Shown here piece by piece: positions 16,150-29,900 of a stretch of DNA of 64,000 bases. The DNA comes from Larimichthys crocea (lineage: Eukaryota; Chordata; Actinopteri; Sciaenidae), in assembly GCF_000972845.2 (NCBI RefSeq), contig NC_040032.1, forward strand, positions 12,346,002-12,410,001, read 5' to 3'. The notes beneath the pieces are model-generated. The model searched no databases. It was not told the origin of the DNA and saw only the letters and a program-made list of their open reading frames with translations. Every line of letters begins with the position of its first letter. Position 1 is the stretch's first letter. The position numbers were made by a program, and so were the translations under genes.

Positions 16150-16320
16150 CCCGCTGTGTTGTGCACTGGTCGTACAGTAAAAGCAGAAACCTCTGAAGCG
16201 GCTCTGTCTGTTCACATTTGACTTGGCGCCGCCTGCGCTCTGATTGGTCAGCGTGCTACCGCGTAGATTATAAAACTGGCCAATAGGGTGTCTCCAAAGT
16301 GAGAGCGAGATTTGAAGCAG
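16150..16320 (-). promoter_or_regulatory. ckap2l: ckap2l promoter and non-coding exon 1
   Basis: A minus-strand donor (GCGGG|GTGAGTG) at 16150/16149 ends a likely non-coding exon 1. Upstream lie an E2F-like TTGGCGCC element (about 16223-16230), a CCAAT box (ATTGG at 16243-16247), a second CCAAT in the opposite sense (16280-16284) and a TTTGAA sequence resembling a CHR element (16311-16316). Paired CCAAT boxes with E2F/CHR-like sites are usual for G2/M genes, which fits the product, but the functional reading is inference. Confidence 0.5.
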
Positions 16321-16669
16321 ACTGACTTGAAGTCTGTGAGCTGACAACAACAACAACATCATCATGATCAGGCTCTGTGTTTGAATGTTTGAACCCAAAT
16401 AGGATTCCTTAAATACTGGTCCATACACGCCCTGACAGCCACAGGACAAACGGCTTTATAACAGCTTATAAACAGTAGGTAGCAATCATTATGAGAGAAC
16501 AGTGCCATATGTACAATACATACAGAGACTGTAAAGATATATAAAAAATATAGCAAATATAAAAAGATACAAACATGTCTGCAAAATATGCCATGCTCAT
16601 TACTTGACATAACCTTGTCACACTGTGTACAGTGTATGGAACACTTGTACATATTCTATTTTAGTATAT

Positions 16670-16790
16670 TTTATCTGAATCAGAATCTGAAAACTGATTC
16701 TGCGCTTTATTGGCCAGGTGCGTGTACGTACACACACAGGAGGAATTCGACTCCGGTTCACTGTGCTCGCAAATTTTACATACAGGTGTA
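16670..16790. mobile_element. 3' tail of an L2/Maui-like fish LINE (fragment)
   Basis: GATTCTGCGCTTTATTGGCC followed by a CACACA-containing stretch and GAATTCGACTCCGGTTC is the characteristic end of fish LINE copies and of SINEs that borrow it. No coding part is present. Confidence 0.5.
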
Positions 16791-17320
16791 GACATACAGT
16801 TTAAATAAGGAACATGGCAGGTAGGCGCAGACATAAACATAAAACATGAAGAAATAACTATAACCATAATAATAATAACAATAATAATAATAATAATAAG
16901 GTTTTCAAGGTACTCAAAGACACTTTACATAAGAAGGACATCAAATCATCAAAACAATAATAATGTGCAACAACTTCAAAAAGTGATTGACCATATTTGT
17001 GTCAGTTTACAGAAGGTAAAAGATATATATATAAAATATATATGCATATATATGTGTGTGTGTATCTATCTATAGACCTTGTAAACTGGATATCTTATCT
17101 TTCTATCTTGTATTTTATATTATTATTTATCTAAAATTGTATTGTATTTTACTTCCTTCCCTTAATTTTATCCTTTATATGCAGTGCTGTTATGCAAATA
17201 GCTCACTTGCGCCACACATTTCATTCAGTACAGTTCATAGTACTGTTGACCCTGTGTTAACCTGCACACAGCAATAAACCTGAAACTGCAAATGTATGAT
17301 GAAGAAGAAATTTAACATTT

Positions 17321-17324
17321 GACA

Positions 17325-17379
<55 letters not shown>
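17321..17379. repeat. (GT)n microsatellite
   Basis: About 59 bp of uninterrupted GT dinucleotides. Confidence 0.97.
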
Positions 17380-17384
<5 letters not shown>

Positions 17385-20300
17385 ATTATGAACATTAACG
17401 TCTGATTTTTTTTTTAATGTATTTTTTGAATAATGCAATGGCACATGTGTTCAGTCTTTAGACCGCAGAGGATTATGGGACAGAAACAAAGCCCGCGGAT
17501 TGCTGCACGTTGTTGTTATAAACACTGAGCACCTTCAAAATAAAACTCACATTAAAAGCAAAAAAACATACGCTACATTGGTTGTCTGTAGCCTTAAGGA
17601 ATATATTTAGAATAAAGCGACAAAGCAGTGGGCATGCAACGAATAAGCCATATGTGGAAGGCATTGGGTCCCTGTGGTGACAGGACTACTTTGGAAACTC
17701 CTCAGAATCCTGGCAGGTAAGGTCGCGCATTTTCTTGACACAACACTGCCCACGGGACCAGATAAGTCAGTTACTCGGCAGGGCTCCATCATCGCAGTCC
17801 ACACTGTTTCGCACTCTGAGAGAGCATGTAAACAGATTCTCTGCATCCAAGGTCGCATGGCAAGAGAACCCTGATGAGGGCTTTTTGTGGGAACCCATCT
17901 AGTGTGACAGACGGATGAAAACTGGGATCTGCTCCTTTTCCTCTCTTAGTCGTCACATCTTGAGCAGATGGAGAAGAGATCGGCCATCTAGGGCTGTGCT
18001 GGATTTCCTTCGCCCGCATGAGGTCTTCGCTGAACTGGAGGATGTTCTTTCCTTGTCGATGTTCTCCACACGAGATACATTGAGACGCTGCTGACCATCG
18101 TCGCCGCCTTCCGACGGTTCATCTGCGTTTGGCCATTGTGCTGATCAGTCAGTGCCAGGAATTTTCCTGAAATAAGACTTTCAGAGTCTCTTTTGCTTTG
18201 AAGCGTGGCTACATACCTCTTGGGTTTCATTATCTTTTTTGCAGTGCAGGTGTTGCAATGTTCCTCTCCTGATCCTTCTCTAGTCCCCTCCAGTTAACTT
18301 CAGCTGTCTGTTTTTCGATGGGAAAAGAGAAAAAATGATGAAGAGATGGGATGATCTTAGATTTTGAATAATTAAATCAAATATGGTAATAGCAAGGGCA
18401 ATTAAACTTCACCACAAAATTCTCAAGGGGGCTTAAATAAAAAGGGACCAGTTACTGTACCTTTTGTTTTCTTCACAGATTAGGTTTCTTCTTCCGACTG
18501 CATGAAGGGAGAGGGATAATTACACATTTGCAATTTCAGTGTAAATTCTAAGCAGAAATAATGTAACATTTGAATTTAACACTTCGGGGTCTCTAGCTCG
18601 TTGCCTGTGGCAGGCATGAATTATTCACGCCCCAATTGTAAAAGTCAAATGATTGTTGGAAAGAACAGCATCGCCATTAAGACACAACTGGAGGTCGCTC
18701 TGAAAAAAAAAAAAAAAAGCACTTAGCACCACACTTATCTCATGATTCTGCGGCGAAATAACTACTTTGCTACCAACATAACTGAAGCCATAGGAATTCT
18801 CATACTTAAAGAATCCTCCTCAGTATACAACAGCCAGCGCACAGGGCATCACCACCGGGTCAACAACAAAATCCATACATACACCAGTTACATCTCTATT
18901 GGGTACACCTAGATTTGAATGCTCAGTCAACTGCCCAGAACGTAATCTGGATGGATTGATACAAACGCGTGGATTTGGTCATGGGGTGTAGTCACCACTG
19001 TTGAAGGTTTCGTGAATTTGAATAATACAACACAATATACGACAGATTTGTTCTCACCTGGATGAGAGATCACAGAAGGGCTCAAAGTGCTTTGCACAAA
19101 GCCTGTACAGAGCATATGCACTGCTACGCCGGAGGTTTCTGACGCCAAGTACTGGACACACAAGTTTGTTCAGCCATTGTTTGCAGCTGGAAGATACAGA
19201 GGGGAAAGCAACATTGTTGGGGTTCCAAAAAAACATGGACTTAAAAAACTAATCTCTGTGTATATACCGTACGCGGTAAAGTATATAAAATAATGAGTCA
19301 ATAAATAGACATGAACTCTTAAAGCTTTGTGAAACAGTTATTCTTCATGCACACTGCAAAATGCAAAAATTCAGTTTTTTGGTGACATGGGAGCATTTGT
19401 GAAAACGATAAGAGAAGAGAATCAAAATCATATAAGCAAAAATACAATATTTATTGAATAAATATAAAAGATGAGCATACTTTTCTTATTCAGAGAGTTC
19501 AAGATGCTTATTCTCGGCAAAAAACAAGTGTGAACTGATGCACAGAATCATACAACTGGTCAACCTTGCTTTTTTTTTGTTGTGGCGAAGAACTTTAAAA
19601 TTGCCAGTTACTATGTGGAAGACTTCATCATCACCGCTGGCTAAACGCCAGCTCAAACACATTTTAGAAAACAATCCAAACCCATCTCGTTGTTTGAGGA
19701 GATGCTTTTGAATGCTCACGCAGTTGCATCAGCTGGTACCTACAAGAAGGTCATGTCTGGCAACAATGAGCTCCTCAAGGTGGAAGATGAAGCTTGTCGA
19801 TCCTCTCCCTCCTCTTTGTGTCAACTGAGTTCATTCATAGATGCATGCCACAATACATATTAGGTGGGTAACCGCTTTGAAAACAGAAGGGCAAGAGGAC
19901 AAGGGCGAAAAAACACCCCAAACTCACTGCAGGACTTGGACATGAAAATTTGGAGACTCATCTATGCAGTCGGGTTTGGTAGGTGGTTTGCATTTCCTCT
20001 CTACAGATTCAGCAAGCCAGCTCCAATATTTCACTAATATCTGAATATATTAGTAATGGACGGTACTTAAGAGAGTGCCTTGCTATCTTCCTGAGGGTTT
20101 TACAGTACATATTCATCACTTATCTATATCTCTTAGGGGTCCCCAATTGTTTCATATAATTGACATTTTCACATATTGAATTAAATTTCACAAAAATGAT
20201 GAGTAAACGGCAAGCATAAGTATGAATAGAAAAAAAACCTACTTTTTAACCAAACTAGTAATATAAAATCATTCCATTATGCTCAAATGTTTTAATCAAT

Positions 20301-20989
20301 AGGCTAATACCAGCATATAAAGGGTAATGGTTAAATAAAGGTGAAAAATAAAATAAGTTGCCAGTTAAATTGACTCTCTCCGTAAGGCTGAAAATGAAAC
20401 ACAAAGACAATATATATACACGATTGTTAATATGTATATAGTTTATTTCCTATGTCTTATGTTTCATGTTTTATTGTTAATTTCTTCGTCTACTTGTCTT
20501 TAAATTAAATTGTACTTAACTTGGAGGTTTAGCAACTATTGGACACAGTCTCAACAGTCACAATCTACTGTCTGGTTCTTTTTAAACTGTTATTTATGTC
20601 AAAACTAAATTTATCTCATATCTCACTGGTTACTCCAGCTGCACTACTTGTGTATTATTTTTACTGTTACTGGTTCTATATTAAACTGCACTCAACATGT
20701 GTATAATTAGTGTTTTAAAATAGGATTTCATCATAGGGTAAAATTGTTAAAGTTTTTGTTTCTTACTACTGTTTCTTAGCTATCACTTACCGTTTAAGGA
20801 GGTGCGTAACAAAAACATTTCCCTGATGGGATTAATAAAGTACTGTCGGGATTCTAATTCCTAGTACACAATCAACAACCTGGCCAATCAAGTATTCAGA
20901 TTCAGATAATTAAGACCCTTGTTATGCATTAAGCTGCCAATGCAGTGTGCTCATCATCACTTTTAGTTTGAGCTCATACACCGTGGGGA

Positions 20990-23900
20990 AACTAGTGGGG
21001 GGGCCGGGGACGAACGCCGATCATCAAACGACAAGCCAAGTCAGGAGGTAAAAGAAAAGAAAGGTGGGCTAACTCTGTTTTATTCATGAGGAGCTCACTT
21101 ATTTAAAGCAATTAGAAATATGTTTTGAATTATTTATCTTTTTAGATTATTTACAATACAAAAAAACGCAGAAGCTAAACAGAAACTATGAATGGACGAT
21201 AACCGTAGCCACACTTACACATGTGTATATTTGTTTAAAATAGGATATTCTATAGGGTATATGTTAAAGTTTGTTGTTCTCTACTACTGTTTCTCTGCTA
21301 CACTTACCGTTGGACTGCGATGACCAAAAATTATCCCTATGGGATGTAATAAAGTACTTTCGGAGTCCTATCGACAGTCAAATTCTTGCCTTTAACACAA
21401 TTCAGATTCAGATAAGACCGTGTTATCACGTCAGTACTAAGGGCCATGCGGTGGCTCATCATAGCTTTTTGGCCATGGCCATAACTTAGGAACTGCGTCA
21501 TCAATTAGGCCAACTCTATAGTTTAGGAGCTCATACACTTGGGGACACTTGGGGGGAGCCGGGGATCGAACCGCCGATAATCAAAACTACAGCTATCAGC
21601 CACAGTCAGGAGTAAAAAAAAATAAAAGGTGGCGCTAGACTGCCATGTTGTATTCATGAGGAGCTCACCTGTTTTAAAGAGCATTAAATATGTATTTAAT
21701 TATTTATCTTTTTATATTATAGTTTACAATGCAAAAAAAACGTAGAAGTAAGTACAGAACTATGAATGGACGCTAACCGTAGCACACTTGATACAGTGTG
21801 TATATAGTGTGTAAATAATTGTTCAAAATAGGGATATTCTATAGCAGGCATGTCCAAACGGTTCCACAAGGCAAAGGGCCGGTGTGGCTGCAAGTTTTTT
21901 GTTCCAACCAACCAGAGCACACAAGACGTGACTAATTTAATCAACTGATCTCAGTCTTCAGAGTGTTTGAATTGGTCAAAAAACTGTCTGCTCTTGGTTG
22001 TTGAAGGAAAACCTGCAGCCACACCGGCCCTTTGTGGAACAGTTTTTTTGGACACCCCTGTTTTCTATAAGGGTATATTGGTTTTAAAGTTTTGTTTTCT
22101 TACTACTGTGTTTCTTTGCTATCACTTACCGGTTAGGGAGCTTGCGATAACAAAACAATTTTCCCCTATGGGATTAAGAAAGTTGACTTCTGATTCTGAC
22201 AGTCAAATTTCTGGCCAATAACACGATTCCAGATTCAGAGTAAGACCCTTGTTATGCATAAGCTGCCAGGCAAGGTGCTCAGCTCACTTTTAGGATCATA
22301 CCGTGGGAACAACTTGGGGGGGAGCAGGGGATCGAACCGCCGATCATTCAAAACTAAGCCCACAGTCAGGAGGGAAAAAAAAAGTGGCGCTAGAACTGTC
22401 TGTTTATTTCATTCGAGGAGCTCACCTGGTTTAAAAGAATTAAATATGTATTTAATTAGTTATCTTTTTATATATTTACAATACAAAAAAAAACGCAGAG
22501 CTAAACAGAACTATGAATGGGACGCTAACCGTAGCCACATTATACATTGGATATATTGTTTAAAATAGGATTGCTATAGGGTATATTTTTAAAGTTTTGT
22601 TTTCTTACGACTGTTTGTCTTGCTATCACTTACCGTTTGGGAGCTGCGATAACAAAAAACAATTTTCCCTATGGGGAATTAATAAGTACTTTCTGAATTC
22701 TGACATTCAATTCTGGCCAATAAAGTGATTCGATTCAGAATGAAGACCCTGGTATATGCATGTAAAGCTGCCCATGCAAGGGCTCATCATCCACTTTTAG
22801 GAGCTAATACACTTGGGGACACTTGGGGGGGGGAGCCGGGGATCGAACGCCGATCATCAAAACTACAGCTATCAGTCACAGTCAAGGAGGTAAAAAAAAA
22901 AAGGTGGGGCTAGACTGCTGTTTATATCATGAGGAGCTCACACTTTAAAAGCATTAAATATGTATTTAATTAGTTAATCTTTTTTATTTATTTACAATTA
23001 CAAAAAAACACAGAAGCTAAACAGAACTATGAAATGGACGCTAACTAGCCACACTTACCATGTGTTATAGTGTTAAATAGCATAGTCTATAGGGTATCTT
23101 GTTAAAGTTTTTTTTCTTATACTGTTTTCTTGCCTATCACTTACCGGTTTGGAGCGCGATAACAAAAAACAAGTTCACCTATGGGGATTAATAAAGTACT
23201 TCGGATTCTGACAGTCAGAAATTCTTAGTGTGTGTACACCACCTGATCAGAAGTAAATACCTTGTTATGCATTAAGCTGCCATGCAAGGTTGCTTCATAA
23301 TCACTTTTTAGGGGCCAACTGCTCATCGTCACTCTTAGGGGCCAAACTGCTCATCGCCTTTTTGTAGGGGCCAACTGCTCAGCATCACTTTGAGGGGCCA
23401 CCTGCTCATCATCCTTTAGGAGCTCAGACACTTGGGGGGGCCGGGATCGAACCGCCGATCATCAAAACTACGCACAGTCAGGAGTAAAAACAAAAAGGTG
23501 GCGCTAGACTGCTGGTTATTCATGAGCAGCTCACCTGTTAAAAAGCAATTAAATATGTATTTAATTATTATCTTTTTTTATATATTTTACAATGCAAAAA
23601 AACACAGAAGGTACACATAACTATGAATGGACCTAACCGTAGCCACACTTGTGTAATATAGTGTGTAGATATTGTTTAAATAGATATTCCATAGGGTAAT
23701 ATTTGTTAAAAGTTTTTTGTTTTTCTTACGAATGTTCCGGCTATCCACTTACGGTTGGGAGCTGCGATTATAACAAAACAATTTCCCTATGGGGATGATA
23801 AAGTACTTCGTCTGATTCTGAGAGTCCAATTCCCTGTCTGGCCAAAAGGGATTCAGATTCAGAATTAAGACCTTTGTTATTCACCCATTCATTCCACACT

Positions 23901-24850
23901 GATGGCATTTAAGCTGCTATCAAAGGTGGGCCAAACTGCTATCATCACTTTTAGGGGGGCCAACTGCTCATCGTCACTTTAGGGGCCAACTGCTCATCGT
24001 CACTTTTAGGAGCTCATACATTGGGGACACTTGGGGGGAGGCCAGGGATCGAACCGCCGAGCCAAAAGCAAACTACAAGCCCAGTCAGGAGAGAAAAAAA
24101 AAGGTGGCGCTAGACTGCTGTTTATTTCATGAGGAGCTCACCTGTTAAAAGCAATTTAAATATGGTTAGTTAATTATTTATCTTTTTATATTATAGTTAC
24201 AATTCAAAAAACGCAAGAAGCTTAAACAGAAACTAAGGAATGGACCTAACCGTACCACACTTACACATGTTTAATATTGTTTAAAATAGGAGATTCGAAT
24301 AAGGGTAGAAGTGGTTAAGTTTTGTTTTTCTTACTACTGGGTTCTTGCTATCCTACCGTTTGGGAGCTGCGATAATAACAAAAACCAATTTTCCCTATGG
24401 GGATAATAAAGTACTTCTGAATTCCTGGATAGTCAAATTCCTGGCCCAATAAAGTGATTCAGATCAGAATTAAGACATTTGGGTTATCACCCTTCAATTC
24501 AAACTGATGGCATTAAGCTGCTCTGCAAGGTGGGCCAACGGCTCATCATCATTTTAGGGGGCCAACTGGCTCATCGTCACTTTTAGGGCCAACTGCTCAT
24601 CGTCCACTTTTAGGAGAGCATACACTTGGGGACAACTTGGGGGGAGCCAGGGATCGAACCGAGATCATCAAAAACTACAGCCACAGTCAAAGAGGTAAAA
24701 AAAAAACGGTGGCGCTAGAATGGATGTTTATTCATGAGAAGCTCACCTGTTAAAAGCAATTAAATATGGTATTTACAGTATTTATCTTGTTATATTAGGT
24801 ACATACAAAAAAAAGCAGAAGGTACACAGAACTATGAATCGACGCTAACC
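20990..24850. repeat. About seven tandem copies of a 0.5-0.6 kb SINE-bearing unit
   Basis: The landmark GGGAGCC.GGGGATCGAACC.CCGAT recurs near 20999, 21557, 22319, 22830, 23434, 24042 and 24640, spaced about 510-610 bp (762 where a MITE is inserted). Each unit contains the complement of a SINE (the B-box-like GGTTCGATCCC on the minus strand), a GTGGCGCTAGACTGCTG segment, GAACTATGAATGGACGCTAACCG, CCTATGGGGATTAATAAAGTACTT and a TTATGCATTAAGCTGCCATGCAA tail. Within later units a short GGGGCCAACTGCTCATCGTCAC motif is itself amplified two to four times. The right arm has a single unit (40370-40900). Confidence 0.88.
21845..22060. mobile_element. Small hAT-like MITE inside a tandem unit
   Basis: 216 bp from CAGGCATGTCCAAA to TTTGGACACCCCTG, giving near-palindromic ends of the common CAGGGGTGTCCAAA type. 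It splits the sequence GGATATTCTATAG / TTTTCTATAAGGGTAT, which is continuous in the other units. A TCTATA-like flank is repeated on both sides. Confidence 0.75.
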
Positions 24851-25599
24851 GCAGCCACACTGGTGTGTGTAGTTCGGTAGTTGTGTCGTGTAGGCGAATA
24901 ACTAATTAACAAACACACACACAAACGAAAAAAAAAAAGTTTCTAACTATGTCTCCCACCCACTCGTTGAAAACAAACTCCCAGAGAAAGCCGTGAGTCT
25001 TCTGTCGCTGTCCGTGTCCGAGCGTTGACTGAGTTTGAGCCGGAGTCATCGTTCGGACTTTTTGCCTCTCTCAGTTTAGTCTGCGCCATTTTCCACAGAG
25101 TTGGTGGTCACGTTAGCGGCTAAACGTGATGTTAGCCCGCTAACGTGCTAACACTGGTCATCGCGCCAAACAAAAAACAAACGAGAGCTGGTTGTTTTTC
25201 TTACCGGGGCTCCGGATCCAGAGGAAAGCCCCTGAAACAGTGGAGTGGAGTTTCACCGGCTGGTAGTCACAGTTTCGCTGCGGCGCAGCAGTCATCATTT
25301 TGAAACCCCGCAATGTAGCTTTAGTGACTTTAAGCTTTTAGCTTTTAGCTCGGGCTGTTTGCCAAGTTCCCACACAGCCATGCCTCAAAAAAAACAAGAA
25401 AAAAAGAAGAAAAAGGAGGTGAAATCTGGCAGCCAGACACACTTTCACTGCTCCCACCGTTCGCTTTGTGTCCCGTCCGTGAGCTTAAACGACTAAATCC
25501 CATGCTGTCACAAAAAACAGGTTTGATGTTGCTGATTGTGCGCGGTGAAAGCCAGAAAAGAGTCCGTCGGCAGCGCGAAAGCGGTGTCCATAACAACCG

Positions 25600-26900
25600 C
25601 GAACTGAGCTGCAGCCAGGTGCGAGGTGGTTAACCAAGGAGAGGGCCGGATGGCAACACAGTCCGGACAAGAGTGCAGGGGTGCCAAGATGACTCCCACC
25701 CCGTTGTATGTGCTTTAAATGCAGGTGTACAGAATTCAGGCTACCAACAGGGCCATGACTACTATACCTCTGTTTTGTGTGTGTATGCACATATCAACTG
25801 TATATGCATTGTCTGGACCTGGGCCAGGGCGCGCAGCCAAGGCAAATTTTGGGGGCCCCATGACAAAAAAATCTAATTGCCCCCCCCCTCTGTGCACTGT
25901 TGTCACCCCCAACATTCTGCTAGGAATCTAACTATCCCATCAAAGCTTTACATAACTCTAATCAAAGGCTGCAACTGTTTTTAATACTAGTACCAGCACA
26001 ATATTTACTGTATGGTTGATAATGCAGCAGTCTGCATTACAGGTTCACTGTTGATGCAAAGATTAAAAGCACCTTAAAATGTGCTAAAGCGCATTTTTTT
26101 ATTTAACCTTTTTACTCCCAAAACACATAAAGACAAGGAGAATAAAATAATTTCATTATTATATTTGTAAATATCATCAGTCCGTCCCCGCTGACAAGCG
26201 TTCAATTTTTTCCAGACTTCGCTGTTCTGAGTTTTTTTTAGTGTATTTTGCCATGCTTTGTTTTTTACGCATTGACTGTACAGTAATGAACCCGCATTGT
26301 GTTCGTCGCTATTGGCTAACGACCGCAGTGTTGCGTCGAAACTAGGAGGTATAGTCTGTACAAAATGTGTTGTAAAAGGGTGTATAAAACGTGGTTGGTT
26401 TAGGGGGTTTTCGCCTTAAAACTGTATAAAATTGTAAAACTTACTTCGCGGATTTGCATTTTATTGGTGGTTATTTTTTAAGAACGTATCCCCCCGCGAT
26501 AAACGAGGACCACTGTAACGCAATGATGATGGTTTTAATCATTTTCATTTGGTGTGTACCTATTTGTTTGGGCCCCTGTCAGTCGTTGGGCCCTAGATAA
26601 AGAGATAGATAGATAGATTCCAGATAGATAGATAGATAGCTAGAAGAAGATAGATGATTCCCCTGATAAGCTGCCATGGCAACAAAGGGAGATCACATAA
26701 GGATTAGGACAAAAGAACAATCCCTAGTAAGAAAATACCCAATAAACCAAAACCAAACCGGTTGCCAGCATTGTCATGAGATTAAAAACGAAAAGACAAT
26801 ACGCACTTAAGCAAATCAAATGATATTCCGTTGTTAGGAGTGGAGAAACACGATCGTTCTCCAGCACGAGAGGAGGTCCATGCACCTCAAAATTGTGGGA
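25600..26900. other. Left-arm intergenic stretch with transposon fragments
   Basis: Mirror of 38400-39700. It contains a GGGGCCCC-rich element end (25830-25890), the inverted Tigger-like MITE (about 26280-26516, terminus GAGGACCACTG) and an imperfect (GATA)n run (about 26597-26650). No gene recognised. Confidence 0.6.
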
Positions 26901-29900
26901 GCCTCGAGTTCAACCTGCCAAGGACAATATGGTGCACTTCTACCTTCCCATCAACCGTTTGGAAAAGGGCAGACTGCAAGGTGGATTGGCTGCAATCTTC
27001 CATCTCCTCGGGCCTGGACTCTGCCAGGATGCTGCGTTGAGGTTTGCAGGGATAATTAAAAACCATATCATACTTTAATATTTATGTCTTTAATACTTGA
27101 TTATTGATCTCAAATACTTTTACTTGAGTTTGTATGCACTTGTAAACCACATGTAGTGCTGACAGTTCTGTCAGTATTTGAACTGCAGTTATTCTCTTGT
27201 TTCGACTCGATACTCTCTGATTTGGAATTCCCCAGCTTCCTCTCTTCCATAGTTTGTAAGCAGATTAGTTGGTTCGGTTATTCTTATGTTTCCCTCCACA
27301 CCCTGGACACACAATCCCACCTTCCAGATCATAAAATGGAAATCTGATCCGGTCCTAAATCACACCATGCATCCTTTTGTTCACTGTGATTTTACATTTT
27401 CACCCATCGAAATTATGTACGACCATGCACTGATCCTACAAAACCGAACCGTAGTGTCTGTAATTAAACGATGTCCGTTTTAAATTAGAGTTTTCACATT
27501 ATAGAAATAAATTCACTGCCAACAGTCTATTTGTTCCTTCTGTGTCCCTCATGTGATAAAATGTCTCTTATAAAACTATGTGTTATATAAAAAGTTTGAC
27601 TTGTCCATTCACATGACAAACACACGAGAATAGCCTGAAACAATTATCAAACCTATTATCAGCGTTATTATCACAGCTGCTAAATGTCGACATGAAAATG
27701 ATTAAATTCAGCAAAACAAATGAAATGTCTGGATCACTTTATGGCTTTAATTGTGCCAAGTGGATTTCAATCAATCAGATGAATTAATGCCAGACAAGAT
27801 AGTGGAAGTCTGAGTGGACAGTGGCTCAGCTGCAAACTACAGTCCAATCACTGGCTTAATACCTAAAGGGTATGATGATAATCATAGATATAAGGGGCAG
27901 AGCAAAGAATTATGAGCTTTACTTGATGTACCTGAAGGCAATTAAACTGGATCCACATTAGTGATTCATTGTCAGGAGACATCTACTTACAGATTATAGT
28001 CTTGGTTGTGCTATTTGGCTGTCTATCCACCTTCCACCCGTCTTCTTCCTAATCTGACTTGGAGGGAAAAGCTGTTTCAGTCTAGACAAATCAATATAAT
28101 CGATATATAAAAATAAATGCATTCCAGTGTGTCAAAAACTACTACCACATGTTCTGGATTTTGAGTTGTAAGGAGCTTATGTAAAACAGAGTAAAGATAA
28201 ACGCATAAAAATTGTAAATGATAGCACAAAAGGTTATGAAACACCTCTGAGTTCTTTATTAAACATATTCAGCAGAAGATTGGGTGACACACTTTAACAA
28301 GTCTAACGGGAGCGTAACCTAATACTTATATCATATATATAAACGGATAACTGGAATCAGGACTCACACCCACCCTGGAAAGTTTACAGTGGTCAATACC
28401 GCTCCCAAAAAAGAACATGAAAAACAGCATGAAAGACAAACGGTAGAACATAATGAATGTAATGAAAAAAGATTGAAACACAACAGAGAAGATATTCCTT
28501 CAGTATGAAGGCTGGAATAGAAAAACGACAAACAAAAAGGATGTTTGCATGACTTATTTACAAAGCTGTGGATCATCGGCCCAGCAGCTACCACATCACA
28601 ACACACTAAGATGTCTCTCCCCTGTCCGGGTAGTCTTCATGGTAGAGACGTCTACGATGGCATCCAGATTGTACCCAACATCATATTTACGTTCAAGAGA
28701 GCAAGACTCTTTGATTTGAATTTGTCTGGCTGTTCGCCAGTACATCTGGAAGCGCTTGTATGCCACTCACAGCCGTCCCCAGAGCCAAGGTAGGCAGGAC
28801 GCCGACAGCCTGAGAACCGCGAGCAGTTGGGAAAAACTCTTCACGTCGGCCAGCTGAAGTGTTCGTGGAGAGCGACGCAAAAGTCTCGCCTTTGCCTTTT
28901 GCTTCCATTTGACCCACCGCAGTGCAGCTCGGCAGAGAGCGATCTGCATAAGGGATGTCATCTTTAAACACTTGCACACACCTTCCTCGGGTTCAGTAAG
29001 ACCTATGGTGCTCTATGACAGCAGGTACCAGTGACAGACATCTCAGAGCCTTCAGGTGGTCCTCGCAGAAGGTTCGTTTCATTTCTTTAATGATATGGTT
29101 CCAATGGGATGGACAGGTGCGTCCTTGTAGTAACTCTCCCGGCCGAATGGCCTCCAGAGTCGACATGATTCTTCCAAGAATAAGCGAGGGACCTCAACTG
29201 GGATTTCCATGCAGTGGCGAGGTTAACGGCCTCGTCGTTCCAGAACTCTGATACACGTCGATGTTGTCAGACAGAACTTCCTTCAGGGAGTGCAACAAGC
29301 TTTAAACTGGTTGAAGCAAAGTGGGGCATGCGCAGCTGTCCCCTGCACGTCTTCCCAAACGCTCGTGTCAGTATCATCGTGGTTTGTTCAGGACGATCAA
29401 CGCCATGACAAACTCGAAATCAGCCAGCGCTTTGAAATCTCTAAGGCGTTGTGAGGGACGTGGTCATTCCACCTCATGTGTCTCGTTGTGTGCACGCTAT
29501 CCAACACAGAGTAGTAACGCCTCTAAATGTCCACTGCAACGCAAAAGACATCATGTCGTCTGGTCCACGCGGATGACAGAATCTCTTTCATTCCTTGGCC
29601 TTCTCCTCTTTGTTCTGGGTAGAAAATTGAAATGGCGTGCTCCACTCAATGCAGAGCAAGTGGACTGACTGAAGAATGACTCAATCTTCTTCAAGGTGAC
29701 ATGACAAGCGGAACCCCGGACAAAGCCATACCATTCGCCAGTGACACATTGAATGTACGAGTGGATCTTATTGCAAGCACTGGCCTTCGGGTACTTCTCC
29801 ATCAACTTGGCAGCAACGTTTTTTTTTTGCAAATGTGTCCCGGAGCAGGAGTGGGCTTCCTCTATCACTGTCCATATCCAAGCCCCATTTGTCGTCATTT

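Larger units (their letters stand above)
16330..17620. other. Intergenic stretch without a gene
   Basis: Between the ckap2l promoter and the start of the inverted arm. It holds a LINE tail (16670-16790), an (AAT)n run (16862-16900), TA-rich sequence near 17025-17055 and a (GT)n run (17321-17379). No coding exon recognised. Confidence 0.7.
17620..25298 (-). pseudogene. Broken partial copy of the multi-module THAP12-type gene
   Basis: Minus-strand blocks matching the first exons of the gene at 39955: exon 1 about 25298-25205, exon 2 19186-19058, exon 3 about 18699-18591, exon 4 18497-18461, and exon 5 from about 18316 down to 17620, where homology ends inside the first module. Each block carries frameshifts relative to the clean copy; for example the start reads ATGATGACTGCTGCG instead of ATGACTGACTGCTGCG. 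The exon 3 donor is GA instead of GT and the exon 5 acceptor is lost. As written it cannot encode a protein. Either a dead inverted duplicate or the same gene read twice with low accuracy. Confidence 0.85.
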
